Shown: piece after piece, positions 53,656 to 61,493 of the stretch
Position numbering within the stretch: the stretch's first letter is position 1
Layout: every line of letters begins with the position of its first letter
Assembly (NCBI GenBank): GCA_003165795.1
Contig: PMWW01000164.1
Coordinates: forward strand, 42,719 to 106,718
Reading direction: 5' to 3'
Source: Acidobacteriaceae bacterium
Lineage (GTDB): Bacteria; Acidobacteriota; Terriglobia; Terriglobales; Acidobacteriaceae
Length of the DNA stretch: 64,000 bases
Translations under genes and position numbers: made by a program
The notes under the pieces: generated by a model
What the model was told of the DNA's origin: nothing
The model's input: the letters and a program-made list of their open reading frames with translations, nothing else
The model's database searches: none

Positions 53656-54051
53656 ATGGCATTTCAGGTGGATCGCAGCCCGTTCGATCCTGAATCCGGG
53701 TTCGAGTACTACATCTGCTTCAAGCCTCAGGTCGAGGTGGAGGGCGATGAGGTGCAGTCACGGATTTCGGTCGAAGCGGCGCTTTCAGTCTCCGAAACCG
53801 GTGACGTTGCCGACCTCAGCTTCATGCTGCCCAAAATGTGCCGCAACGATCATGCGCTGTCATTCTTGAGGCGTGATCCCACGGCGGCCTGCGTGGAAAA
53901 CCGCGTGTTCATTGCGCTCCCCGGCCTGAGTGGCGACGCTGTTTTCAACGCTCCCGCAACGCTCGAACTGGACCATTCCGGACGCATCGTGGCCATCGAG
54001 ATCAACGGTTGCATTCCCAAAACCAGCACCTTCAAGCCGGCACACGCGTAA
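53656..54051 (+). CDS. protein of unknown function
   Basis: 131 residues. I chose the ATG at 53656 because GAGGAGG lies 7 bases upstream; the frame is open from 53617. It starts AFQVDRSPFDPESGFEYYICF, and the C-terminal part ATLELDHSGRIVAIEINGC resembles the short DUF2283-like strand pair. No signal peptide. Upstream of the MobA-ATPase gene with a repeat between them. Confidence 0.6.
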   Translation: MAFQVDRSPFDPESGFEYYICFKPQVEVEGDEVQSRISVEAALSVSETGDVADLSFMLPKMCRNDHALSFLRRDPTAACVENRVFIALPGLSGDAVFNAPATLELDHSGRIVAIEINGCIPKTSTFKPAHA

Positions 54052-54056
54052 AGGAC

Positions 54057-54183
54057 GCTATTCGCTTTTTGCTAAACGTCAAGTCTCGGCAGATGCGGAA
54101 CTCCTGCAGGCGAAGGCGCGCTCCGCGACAACCGATCAAGCCTGGCGTTTATTCTGGCGAAAGGCGAAAAGCGAAGAGCAGAT
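54057..54183. repeat. heptamer-built inverted repeat (GCTATTC family)
   Basis: The left arm (54057-54077) is three 7-base units of the GCTATTC type. The right arm (54156-54183) is four units of the complementary GGCGAAA/AGCGAAG type. About 80 bases lie between. It fills the gap between two genes. The same units make up the element at 61145-61357. Confidence 0.65.
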
Positions 54184-54213
54184 TGGGAAAGCGGATTCCG
54201 GTATGATGTCGGC

Positions 54214-55659
54214 GTGGAAGATGTAACTGCTTTTGTCCTGGCCGGTGGCCGCAGCTCACGCATGGGCTCCGACAAGGCACTGCTGTCTTTTGGCGAGCAG
54301 AACTTGCTGCAGCGCGCCCTGCAAACCGCGGCGGCGGCGGGTGCCGGGAAAACATTTATTGTTGGCCCGCGGGATCGATATGCGGCGTTTGGCGAGGTGG
54401 TCGAAGATGTCTACCCCGGTTGCGGACCGCTCGGCGGGATTCACGCCGCGCTGCGCGCGACCGAGACCAAGCTGAACCTGATCCTGTCGGTCGACATGCC
54501 ACTGATGAATGAGAAATTTCTCGCGTGGCTAGTAGAGCAGGCAAGAGCGACGGACGCGCTGATCGTGGTTCCCGATGCTCTCGGCGGCTTGCAGCCGCTG
54601 TGCGCGGTGTATCGCCGCGAAGTGAGCGCACAAGCTGAGCAGGCACTGCAAAGCGGTGACTACAAAATCGGTAACTTGTTTTCGCAGGTTCCGACACGGC
54701 AGATTTCCGGGCGCGAAATCGTTAGCGCCGGATTTTCGACGGCGGTTTTCAAGAACGTCAACACCGCCGAGGAATACCAAGAAGTTCGGCGGCAAGAATC
54801 CGTAGTTTCTGCCCACGACGTTGCAGTCCATGAAAAGGAGCATCGCGCCCCGGTGAACGAAGCCAAGCCCTACATCGAATTTCAAGATGTGCACAAGGCA
54901 TTCGGCAGCAACGTAGTGCTTGACGGCGTCAGCTTCGACGTCATGCCCGGCGAGACCGTCTGCATCTTGGGACGAAGCGGTGTCGGCAAATCGGTCGCGT
55001 TGCACGAGATCATGGGATTCCTTAAGCCGGACAAAGGGAGAATCTGGGTAGCCCACGAAGACATCACTGACTACGGTGAGCCCGATCTGGAGCGCATCCG
55101 CAAGAAAGTCACTATGGTATTTCAGAACGGAGCGCTCTTCGATTCGTTGACCGTCGGCGAGAACGTGGCGTTTCCCTTGCGCGAGCGCGGTGGACTCGAA
55201 GAGGAGCAGATTTACCAGATCATCGACGGCTTGCTCGACATGGTGGGAGTGCGCGAGTTCCGCGATCTGCTGCCTTCGGATCTGTCGACCGGAATGAAGC
55301 GCTCCGTGGCCATCGCTCGCGCGCTGGCGGCGCAGCCCGACGCGGTGCTCTACGACGAGCCCACGACCATGGTCGACCCGCTGATGGCCCACCTGCTGGG
55401 CGACCTGATCAAGAAGCTCAAAAAGCAGTTGAAGCTTACTAGCATTGTGGTGACGCACGATATGGCTCTGGCCAAGAAGCTGGCTGACCGACTGCTGTTC
55501 TTGCACGAGGCCAAGGCCATCTTCTTCGGAACATTTCCGGAGATGTCCAAGTGCCAGGAGCCCATCGTGCAGGAGTTTCTGGAGCTGGATTCGATGGACT
55601 TCGAAAAATACTTTGGCGCACGGCGGCCGCCTCACCAGCCGCGCTTTGAAGCGCCTTAG
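54214..55659 (+). CDS. MobA molybdenum-cofactor guanylyltransferase fused to an MlaF-like ABC ATPase
   Basis: 481 residues in one frame, GTG start. Residues 1-about 195 are MobA: VLAGGRSSRMGSDKALLSFG binds GTP, then GCGPLGGIHAAL, LNLILSVDMPLM and LGGLQPLCAVYRREV. After a variable linker (about 196-220), residues about 225-470 are an ABC ATPase: Walker A GRSGVGKSVALHE, VFQNGALFDSLTVGENVAF, signature LSTGMKRSVAIARAL, Walker B LYDEPTTMVDP. An in-frame GTG at 54853 with AAGGAG upstream could start the ATPase separately. So it is either a true fusion or two overlapping products. The ATPase might serve the mlaE permease on the opposite strand. Confidence 0.85.
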   Translation: MEDVTAFVLAGGRSSRMGSDKALLSFGEQNLLQRALQTAAAAGAGKTFIVGPRDRYAAFGEVVEDVYPGCGPLGGIHAALRATETKLNLILSVDMPLMNEKFLAWLVEQARATDALIVVPDALGGLQPLCAVYRREVSAQAEQALQSGDYKIGNLFSQVPTRQISGREIVSAGFSTAVFKNVNTAEEYQEVRRQESVVSAHDVAVHEKEHRAPVNEAKPYIEFQDVHKAFGSNVVLDGVSFDVMPGETVCILGRSGVGKSVALHEIMGFLKPDKGRIWVAHEDITDYGEPDLERIRKKVTMVFQNGALFDSLTVGENVAFPLRERGGLEEEQIYQIIDGLLDMVGVREFRDLLPSDLSTGMKRSVAIARALAAQPDAVLYDEPTTMVDPLMAHLLGDLIKKLKKQLKLTSIVVTHDMALAKKLADRLLFLHEAKAIFFGTFPEMSKCQEPIVQEFLELDSMDFEKYFGARRPPHQPRFEAP

Positions 55660-55668
55660 AAGAACGTA

Positions 55669-55844
55669 TTCACCACGGAAACACAGAGGCACAGAGAAAT
55701 TTATAGAAATTCTCTTTCTCTTGCCGTAGGGCCTCTTCGTAGAACCGCACGCCAACCGCCAGGAACAATTTCACCAGCAAGATATACAAAGCACCAGGAG
55801 TTCTGAGATAGAAGTCCTCTGTGTCTCTGTGTCCCTGTGGTGAA
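55669..55844. repeat. CACAGAG-type inverted repeat
   Basis: The left arm (55669-55696) and the reverse complement of the right arm (55817-55844) match at 24 of 28 positions, both starting TTCACCAC and ending in tandem CACAGAG words with an 8-base period. About 120 bases without a gene lie between. It occupies nearly the entire gap between the MobA-ATPase stop and the ribE stop. Similar CACCACGG...CACAGAG words are widespread in bacterial intergenic DNA. Confidence 0.7.
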
Positions 55845-55850
55845 CCAAAT

Positions 55851-56495
55851 TCAGAATCCTTGCGCCACCAGCCGATCGACCGTGAGCGCTCCCGTCTGCT
55901 CGTCCCGCCGGGTCCACTTCTCCAAATACTTGGCGACGATGTCGGTCTCGATGTTGACCGGATCGCCGGGCTTCAACGACGCCAGGTTCGTCATCTTCAC
56001 GGTGTGCGGAATGATGGCGATGGTGAGCCGCAGCCCTTCCAGCTTGGCGACCGTGAGACTGATGCCTTCGACGGCAATCGATCCCTTGAAGACCACATAT
56101 TTCTCCAGGTCCTCGGGGATGTCGCACAGTAGCCAGAAATCGTCGGCATTGGCAATAGGTTCGAGGGCGACGAAGCGCGCAGTGCCGTCGACGTGCCCCT
56201 GCACCATGTGGCCGCCCATGCGGCCATCGGCCTTGAGCGGCAGTTCGAGGTTGACCTGCGCGCCGTCGGTGATGCGGGACAACGACGTCAGTCTCCAGGT
56301 TTCCGCCGCAAGATCGGCGCAGAAGGAGTCTGGCTTGATGTCGAGCGCAGTCAAGCAGACGCCGCTGACGGCGACACTGTTACCTTCATGAAGCTCCTTC
56401 GCGGTATTGGGAGCGTGAATGGTGATACGATGATTTCCCCCGCGTTCCACGATGCTGGCAATGGTTCCCACTTCTTCAACTAATCCGGTAAACAT
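55851..56495 (-). CDS. ribE: riboflavin synthase, alpha chain
   Basis: 214 residues with the internal duplication of the family. MFTGLVEEVGTIASIVERGG is the hallmark start, then GNSVAVSGVCLTAL. In the second barrel HMVQGHVDGTARF and GISLTVAKLEGL follow. It joins two lumazines to make riboflavin. The same-strand ribD lies upstream beyond pip. Cytoplasmic. Confidence 0.94.
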   Translation of the reverse strand: MFTGLVEEVGTIASIVERGGNHRITIHAPNTAKELHEGNSVAVSGVCLTALDIKPDSFCADLAAETWRLTSLSRITDGAQVNLELPLKADGRMGGHMVQGHVDGTARFVALEPIANADDFWLLCDIPEDLEKYVVFKGSIAVEGISLTVAKLEGLRLTIAIIPHTVKMTNLASLKPGDPVNIETDIVAKYLEKWTRRDEQTGALTVDRLVAQGF

Positions 56496-56564
56496 GATGA
56501 TGACCTCGCGTTACTGCTGAAAAAAGCCTTTCCCGGCTGAGAGAGCCTGACTCTAGCGAACAGG

Positions 56565-57536
56565 CTAGCCGGCAAACTTGTCGGTCGCTGCCACCAGGCC
56601 GCGACTATTCGGCGGATCGAAGCCGCTATGGCCGCTATCGGGAGTAATGATGAGCTCGGCTTCAGGCCACGCCCGGTGAAGCGCCCAGGCGCTTTCCATG
56701 GGGCAGACAACGTCGTAGCGGCCCTGCACGATCACCCCAGGGATGTGGCGGAGGTGCGCGGCGTTGCGCAGCAACTGATCGTCGGTTTCGAAGAAACCTT
56801 TGTTGGCGAAGTAATGGACCTCAATGCGCGCGAAGGCGAGGGCGAACTCATCCTCTTCGTAGTGGCTGGTGAAGTCGGCGTCGGGCAGCAGCTTGGAGGT
56901 AGCACCCTCCCATCCGCTCCAGATTTTCGCAGCCGCTAGGCGCACCGCAGGAACGTCGCTGGTCAAGCGCCGGTGGTAGGCGGAGAGCAGATCGCCGCGC
57001 TCGGCCTCGGGGACGTGGGCCAGGTACGGTTCCCAGGCGTCGGGATAGAGTACCGAGGCGCCGCGCTGATAGAACCAGTCGATCTCCTGCTTGCGGAGGA
57101 GGAAGATGCCGCGGAGGACGAGTTCGGCAACCCTATCGGGATGCGTTTCGGCATAGGCGAGGGCGAGCGTGGAGCCCCAGGATCCGCCGAACACCTGCCA
57201 GCGCTCGATGCCCAGATGCTGGCGGATTTTTTCGATGTCGGCGACCAGGTCCCAGGTGGTGTTGGCTTCCAGAGATGCGTAGGGCGTGCTCTTGCCGCAA
57301 CCGCGCTGATCGAAATTGACGATGCGATATTTTTCGGGATGGAAGAAGCGGCGCTGCTTGGGCTCGGAGCCGCCGCCCGGACCGCCGTGCAGGAAGACCA
57401 CCGGCTTGCCGGAGGGATTGCCACTTTCCTCGAAGTAGATCTCGTGGACGGGTGAAACCTGGAGGCGACCTGTGTTATAGGGTTCGATTGGAGGATAAAG
57501 CCAGGTAACCGGATCTTTCATTATTGATGTAGGCAT
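56565..57536 (-). CDS. pip: proline iminopeptidase
   Basis: 323 residues, alpha/beta hydrolase of peptidase family S33. VVFLHGGPGGGSEPKQRRFFHPEKYRI is the oxyanion region, DQRGCGKSTPYASLEANTTWDLVADIEKIR is family-typical, and VFGGSWGSTLALAYAE holds the nucleophile Ser. The acid is in VQGRYDVVCP and the His in PDSGHSGF. It removes N-terminal proline from peptides in the cytoplasm. An internal ATG at 57524 (residue 5) may be the true start. It sits between ribD and ribE without functional link. Confidence 0.93.
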   Translation of the reverse strand: MPTSIMKDPVTWLYPPIEPYNTGRLQVSPVHEIYFEESGNPSGKPVVFLHGGPGGGSEPKQRRFFHPEKYRIVNFDQRGCGKSTPYASLEANTTWDLVADIEKIRQHLGIERWQVFGGSWGSTLALAYAETHPDRVAELVLRGIFLLRKQEIDWFYQRGASVLYPDAWEPYLAHVPEAERGDLLSAYHRRLTSDVPAVRLAAAKIWSGWEGATSKLLPDADFTSHYEEDEFALAFARIEVHYFANKGFFETDDQLLRNAAHLRHIPGVIVQGRYDVVCPMESAWALHRAWPEAELIITPDSGHSGFDPPNSRGLVAATDKFAG

Positions 57537-57593
57537 CGCGAGCAGTATACCTCTGGCCGATGGAAGTGTTTTGGAGCGATCGTCGCAGCAGAG

Positions 57594-58832
57594 CTACGAC
57601 GGCGGCACCAGCCGAATCTCATCCTCGTAAGGATCGCGCAGATAGCCCTCGACCGCAAAGTCTTCTCCGAAGCGATGTAGTGTGAGCGACTTGACGGAAG
57701 CCGCTTCGCTGATGCGGCGATAGCCCGCGCCCAGGGCAAACGGAATCGAACCCGTTCCCGCCAGGATCTTGGGTGCGTAGTAAAAGAAAATCTTATCCAC
57801 GATGCCTTCGGAGAGCGCGGCCCAGTTGACCATGGCTCCTCCTTCGATGATCAGGCTGGTGATCTGACGCTCGCCGAGGCTCACCATCGCGCGGTCGAGA
57901 TCGGGCCGGCCATCGATCCCCGGTGACGCGCTGGGGAATACGAGGGTACCATCGTCGGGAGGCCGGCGCATGGGAACTTGCTCCACCACGACGCCGCGTG
58001 CTTCGAGCTCACGCCGTTTATTCTCCTCCGCGAAACAGCAGAACACAATGAGGTCGTCGCGCGCGGTCTTTACTACGCGCGACTCCAGCGGCAAGCGCAG
58101 GCGCGAATCAAGCACCACGCGCTGCAGAGGCCGGCGGCGGGGAAGGCTGGTGCGGTCGGTCAGCAAAGGATCGTCGGCAATGATGGTGCCGACTCCGACC
58201 ATGATGGCGTCGTTGGCGTGACGCATTTCGTGTACATGTGCTCGCGCCATTACGCTGGTGATCCAGCCACCGCTCGGAGCAAGCGAGCCAAGACCCGAAT
58301 CGGATTCGGCATCGCCGGGAGGCGGAGCGATCTTGCCGTCAAGAGTCATCGCCGTCTTCAAGGTGACGAAGGGAATCTTGCGGCGAATGTACTTGGCGAA
58401 GGCCTCGTTCAGCCTCTTGGCCTCGGCTTCGAAAAGCCCCTCGTGCACTTCGATTCCGGCTTCGCGCAATTTTGCCAGTCCGCGGCCGCCTTCGCTGGGA
58501 TTGGGATCGCGCAGGGCGGCGAACACGCGTTTCACTCCGGCAGCGATCACGGCGTCGGTGCAGGGACCGGTGCGTCCGGTATGGGAGCAGGGCTCGAGGT
58601 TCAGGTAAAGCGTAGCCCCACGCGCGCGCTTGCCCGCCTGCTCGATGGCCCATACCTCGGCGTGCTTGCGGCCTTCGTAGAGGTGAGTGCCGCGGCCGAC
58701 GACTTCGCCATCAGCAGCGACCAGCAACGCTCCGACGCAGGGATTGGGAGAGGCGAGCGCCACGCCCTGGCAGGCAAGTTCCAGGGCTTGCTGCATGAAT
58801 TGCTCGTCGCGCGTTTGTTCTCCACTAGACAT
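57594..58832 (-). CDS. ribD: bifunctional riboflavin deaminase/reductase RibD
   Basis: 412 residues. The N-terminal deaminase domain has the zinc ligands in GRKHAEVWAIEQAG and LEPCSHTGRTGPC. The C-terminal reductase starts PFVTLKTAMTLDGKIA and has the nucleotide-binding SLIIEGGAMVNWAALSEG. Together they convert the pyrimidine deoxy-precursor in riboflavin synthesis. The start overlaps the end of hicA by 8 bases, so the toxin gene is tightly joined to this operon. Cytoplasmic. Confidence 0.94.
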   Translation of the reverse strand: MSSGEQTRDEQFMQQALELACQGVALASPNPCVGALLVAADGEVVGRGTHLYEGRKHAEVWAIEQAGKRARGATLYLNLEPCSHTGRTGPCTDAVIAAGVKRVFAALRDPNPSEGGRGLAKLREAGIEVHEGLFEAEAKRLNEAFAKYIRRKIPFVTLKTAMTLDGKIAPPPGDAESDSGLGSLAPSGGWITSVMARAHVHEMRHANDAIMVGVGTIIADDPLLTDRTSLPRRRPLQRVVLDSRLRLPLESRVVKTARDDLIVFCCFAEENKRRELEARGVVVEQVPMRRPPDDGTLVFPSASPGIDGRPDLDRAMVSLGERQITSLIIEGGAMVNWAALSEGIVDKIFFYYAPKILAGTGSIPFALGAGYRRISEAASVKSLTLHRFGEDFAVEGYLRDPYEDEIRLVPPS

Positions 58833-59091
58833 GTGGGCTACTCACCGGCCTTCCGTGAAACCACGGTTTCAGGTCTGCTTCCGGAATGTAGCGGCACGCT
58901 TGCCGAAATATGGCTTGAAGGGTGCCAGTGGCGAGGACCTTGTGCAAAGGTACAGCGAGCGTCTGCCGTTCGCCACTCGGAAGGATGCGTCGGAGCTTGG
59001 CATGGCTCCCTCGGGTACTGACGACATGAAAACCGAAACTACCGAGTGCCTTCAAAACCTCGCGCGCGGACAGGTGCCGGAGCCTAGTCAT
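58825..59091 (-). CDS. hicA: HicA-family mRNA interferase toxin
   Basis: 88 residues. LRHLSAREVLKALGSFGFHVV, then RGSHAKLRRILPSGERQTLAVPLHKVLATGTLQAIFRQ, is the double-stranded RNA-binding-like HicA fold with the catalytic His in RGSH. It cleaves mRNA when free of its antitoxin. The start overlaps the HicB stop by 4 bases. The order is antitoxin first. A tail of about 15 residues (FHGRPVSSPHV) extends past the core. Confidence 0.88.
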   Translation of the reverse strand: MTRLRHLSAREVLKALGSFGFHVVSTRGSHAKLRRILPSGERQTLAVPLHKVLATGTLQAIFRQACRYIPEADLKPWFHGRPVSSPHV

Positions 59092-59642
59092 CGGCTCAGA
59101 GGCATCTCGAAAATCATTTGGACTCGCAGCTGGTCTGACAATCCGAGGGCAGCCAGGTCCTCTCCCTCGAGAAAAAGAGCAAGCGCCTCGTTCAAATTGC
59201 GAACCACCTCATCCAAGGTGTTCCCTTGCGTAACTGCCGCAACTTCCAGGCACTCCGCAGTGAATGCGTCCTCACCAGCATGGATGACGGCATGAATCAC
59301 ATCGCGTCGTGCAGGATGCGTGAATTCTGTCCGTTCGGATCTCGATATATCTGACGAGATGGTCGAAATAGTCGGGGTTGCGGTCGCTGCAATCCGCATA
59401 TCTCGGTACTTGGAGCGAACTTCATAGCGGCCGTGACCCACCCGACGGAAGTAGTCCCATTGTCGGAGGTGGTTCTTTGGGGCATTAATACAACAACGGC
59501 TGACTATGTCAGTGCGAACAGAACTCTCATTCAATGTTGGCAAAGCCTGCACTACCTCGTAGGGCGCAAAAGTCCAATCGCCGCGCTGACTCGCAATCTG
59601 TTTAGCCGCTCGCAGAACCTCTTCATGCACGTGAACGTTCAT
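59088..59642 (-). CDS. hicB: HicB-like antitoxin with extra N-terminal domain
   Basis: 184 residues from the ATG at 59640-59642 (GGAG upstream); a TTG four codons earlier is possible. The C-terminal part (about 115-184: VIHAGEDAFTAECLEVAAVTQG, NTLDEVVRNLNEALALFLEGED) is the HicB partial RNase-H fold. The N-terminal 85 residues (DWTFAPYEVVQALPTLNESSVRTDIVSRCC, WDYFRRVGHGRYEV) look like a winged-helix-type domain seen alone in other bacteria. I recall it as DUF7669-like. HicB usually carries a C-terminal DNA-binding domain, so this has the reader at the other end. Confidence 0.75.
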   Translation of the reverse strand: MNVHVHEEVLRAAKQIASQRGDWTFAPYEVVQALPTLNESSVRTDIVSRCCINAPKNHLRQWDYFRRVGHGRYEVRSKYRDMRIAATATPTISTISSDISRSERTEFTHPARRDVIHAVIHAGEDAFTAECLEVAAVTQGNTLDEVVRNLNEALALFLEGEDLAALGLSDQLRVQMIFEMPLSR

Positions 59643-59667
59643 AGACAACTCCAAGTCACAGGCGAAG

Positions 59668-59695
59668 TTTTATCTCATAATCACGTGATTGTCAA
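59668..59695 (-). promoter_or_regulatory. hicBA promoter with palindromic operator
   Basis: On the minus strand TTGACA (59690-59695) and ATAAAA (59668-59673) are 16 bases apart. A perfect palindrome AATCACGTGATT (59679-59690) lies between them. An operator there would block RNA polymerase, as expected for autoregulation by HicB. The start codon follows 26 bases on. Confidence 0.6.
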
Positions 59696-59706
59696 GTGCA
59701 AAGTTG

Positions 59707-60657
59707 TTAGTCGAACAGTGAGTTCACGAAGTCTTGCGAATTGAACGGCAGCAGGTCGCCGGCTTTCTCGCCTACCCCGACATAGCGCACGGGCAGGCCA
59801 AGTTCCTTGCAGATGGCGACCACGACGCCTCCCTTGGCCGTCCCATCGAGCTTGGTGAGGACAATCCCCGTCACGCCCGCCGACTGGGTGAACAGCCGCG
59901 CCTGTTGCAGTCCGTTCTGTCCGGTGGTGGCGTCCATCACCAGCAGCGTTTCGTGAGGAGCAGTGGCACTGAAGCGTTGTGCCGTGCGCCGCATCTTTTC
60001 CAGCTCGGCCATCAGGCTGGTCTTGGTGTGCAAGCGGCCGGCAGTATCGACGATAACGTAATCCGTCTTGCGCGCCTTCGCCGCCTGCAGGGCGTCGAAG
60101 AGTACCGCCGCGGGATCGCCGCCCGGCTTGTTCTTGATCACTTCGGCGCCGGTGCGGTCGCCCCAAATCTCCAGTTGCTCGATGGCGGCGGCGCGAAACG
60201 TGTCGGCCGCGGCCAGCAACACGGTCTTGCCCTGCGCGCGCAACAAGTGGGTCAGCTTGCCGATGGAGGTGGTCTTGCCGGTCCCGTTCACGCCGACAAC
60301 CAGAATTACTTCCGGCTCGCCGTCGACTTTCTGCACCGGTCTCTCGTTGGTGGAGTTGAGGATCGCCAGCAGCTCTTCCTTTAAGACGCGCTTCAGTTCG
60401 TCGACGTTCGCTACCTGCTTGCGATCTACTTTTTCGCGCAGAGCTTGCAGGACGGTTGCAGTGGTCGCGGTGCCGAGATCGGCGGACAGTAGTGTGGCTT
60501 CCAGATCGTCGAGGGTTTCGCGGTCGATTTCCTTGCGGAAGGCGACGACATCTTCAATGCGCTCGCTGAGGCTTTCGCGCGTGCGCGTGACCGCCTCTTT
60601 CATGCGTTTCAGGAAACTGGGCTTTTCTTCGGTGCTGCCAAACAGAGTTTGAATCAT
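59707..60657 (-). CDS. ftsY: signal recognition particle receptor FtsY
   Basis: 316-codon frame from the ATG at 60655-60657; upstream codons to 60741 are not conserved-looking. A short N domain ([24 protein letters not shown]) precedes the NG GTPase: [18 protein letters not shown] (G1), [11 protein letters not shown] (G2 region), [20 protein letters not shown] (G3), [10 protein letters not shown] (G4) and [18 protein letters not shown]. It lacks the long acidic A domain of E. coli FtsY, which is common. It docks ribosome-SRP complexes at the inner membrane. Confidence 0.95.
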   Translation of the reverse strand: MIQTLFGSTEEKPSFLKRMKEAVTRTRESLSERIEDVVAFRKEIDRETLDDLEATLLSADLGTATTATVLQALREKVDRKQVANVDELKRVLKEELLAILNSTNERPVQKVDGEPEVILVVGVNGTGKTTSIGKLTHLLRAQGKTVLLAAADTFRAAAIEQLEIWGDRTGAEVIKNKPGGDPAAVLFDALQAAKARKTDYVIVDTAGRLHTKTSLMAELEKMRRTAQRFSATAPHETLLVMDATTGQNGLQQARLFTQSAGVTGIVLTKLDGTAKGGVVVAICKELGLPVRYVGVGEKAGDLLPFNSQDFVNSLFD

Positions 60658-60881
60658 GAATAAATCCGTCGCGAGTTGGAAGTCCGGCGTGGAAACGCTG
60701 TCGTAGGAGCTTGGTTCGTCGCGAAAGTCAATTATAGACAAGGGGTCAGAACGCCGCTCTGATTCGCGATGGCGCGCGACATGTACGTATCCTTAACCCA
60801 CGCTTACGTTCTGCTGAGCTGCTTAGCGGGAATCCGCGGCGCGTGCTCACTCATCCAACCAGATTTTAAGGAGGACTTCTA

Positions 60882-61136
60882 ATGGCAAAATGTGAGCACG
60901 TGAAACTAGCCGACCCTAGTGTGCAACCCAGCGGCGACGGCTGTGCCAAGTGCCTTGAAAGCGGCCAGCGGTGGGTCCAGTTGCGGCAATGCTTGATTTG
61001 CGGACACGTTGGGTGTTGCGATTCCTCGCCCGGCCAGCACGCCAATAAGCACTTTAAGGAGACAGGGCACCCGGTTATGCAAGCGTTTCAGTCGGGCAGC
61101 TGGAAATGGTGTTACGAACACGAAGCGTACGTGTGA
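60882..61136 (+). CDS. UBP-type zinc-finger protein
   Basis: 84 residues with a strong ribosome site (TAAGGAGGACTTCTA). Cys and His residues in CEHV, GCAKCLESG, LRQCLICGHVGCCDSSPGQHANKHFKETGHP and WKWCYEHE match the whole UBP-type zinc finger. In eukaryotes this fold binds ubiquitin tails; in bacteria it is common as a stand-alone protein of unknown role. Cytoplasmic. Divergent from ftsY. Confidence 0.88.
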   Translation: MAKCEHVKLADPSVQPSGDGCAKCLESGQRWVQLRQCLICGHVGCCDSSPGQHANKHFKETGHPVMQAFQSGSWKWCYEHEAYV

Positions 61137-61144
61137 AAAAACAC

Positions 61145-61357
61145 GCTGTTCGCTATTCGCCTTTCGTTTTTCGCTATTTGCTATTCGCTTCAGGCGCTTA
61201 GCTATTAGCTCTTAGCAATCGTCGTACTGGAGTTTCGTTCCCAAGCAGGCAAGGCTGGCCCGCCTCGTATGGTTGTCGAAAAGGGAAAGGCGAAAATTGC
61301 CAAGAACCAAACAGCGAAGAGGGCTCTCTGGCGAAAAGCGAATAGCGAAGAGCGAAC
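61145..61357. repeat. heptamer array with inverted partner (GCTATTC family)
   Basis: From 61145 to 61221 the sequence divides exactly into eleven 7-base units of the GCTATTC type. From 61330 to 61357 there are four units of the reverse complement type (AGCGAAT, AGCGAAG). The spacer has no gene. The units match those at 54057-54183, so at least two copies exist in this window. It fills the gap between the zinc-finger gene and the deacetylase. Confidence 0.75.
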
Positions 61358-61493
61358 AACGGCCGTCTTGTGTACTCTGTATGGATTGGCATGGAGTCCC
61401 AGGCTTTATCTAAAACCGATGATCTTTTCTAATTGCACTGCACGCCGGCCGTTGCGCCCCGGGGTGCACCACAGCACACAAAACACGCCGATT

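Noticed and set aside
54529..55755. A 408-codon minus-strand frame
   Set aside because: Antisense of the MobA-ATPase fusion; composition looks like a shadow.
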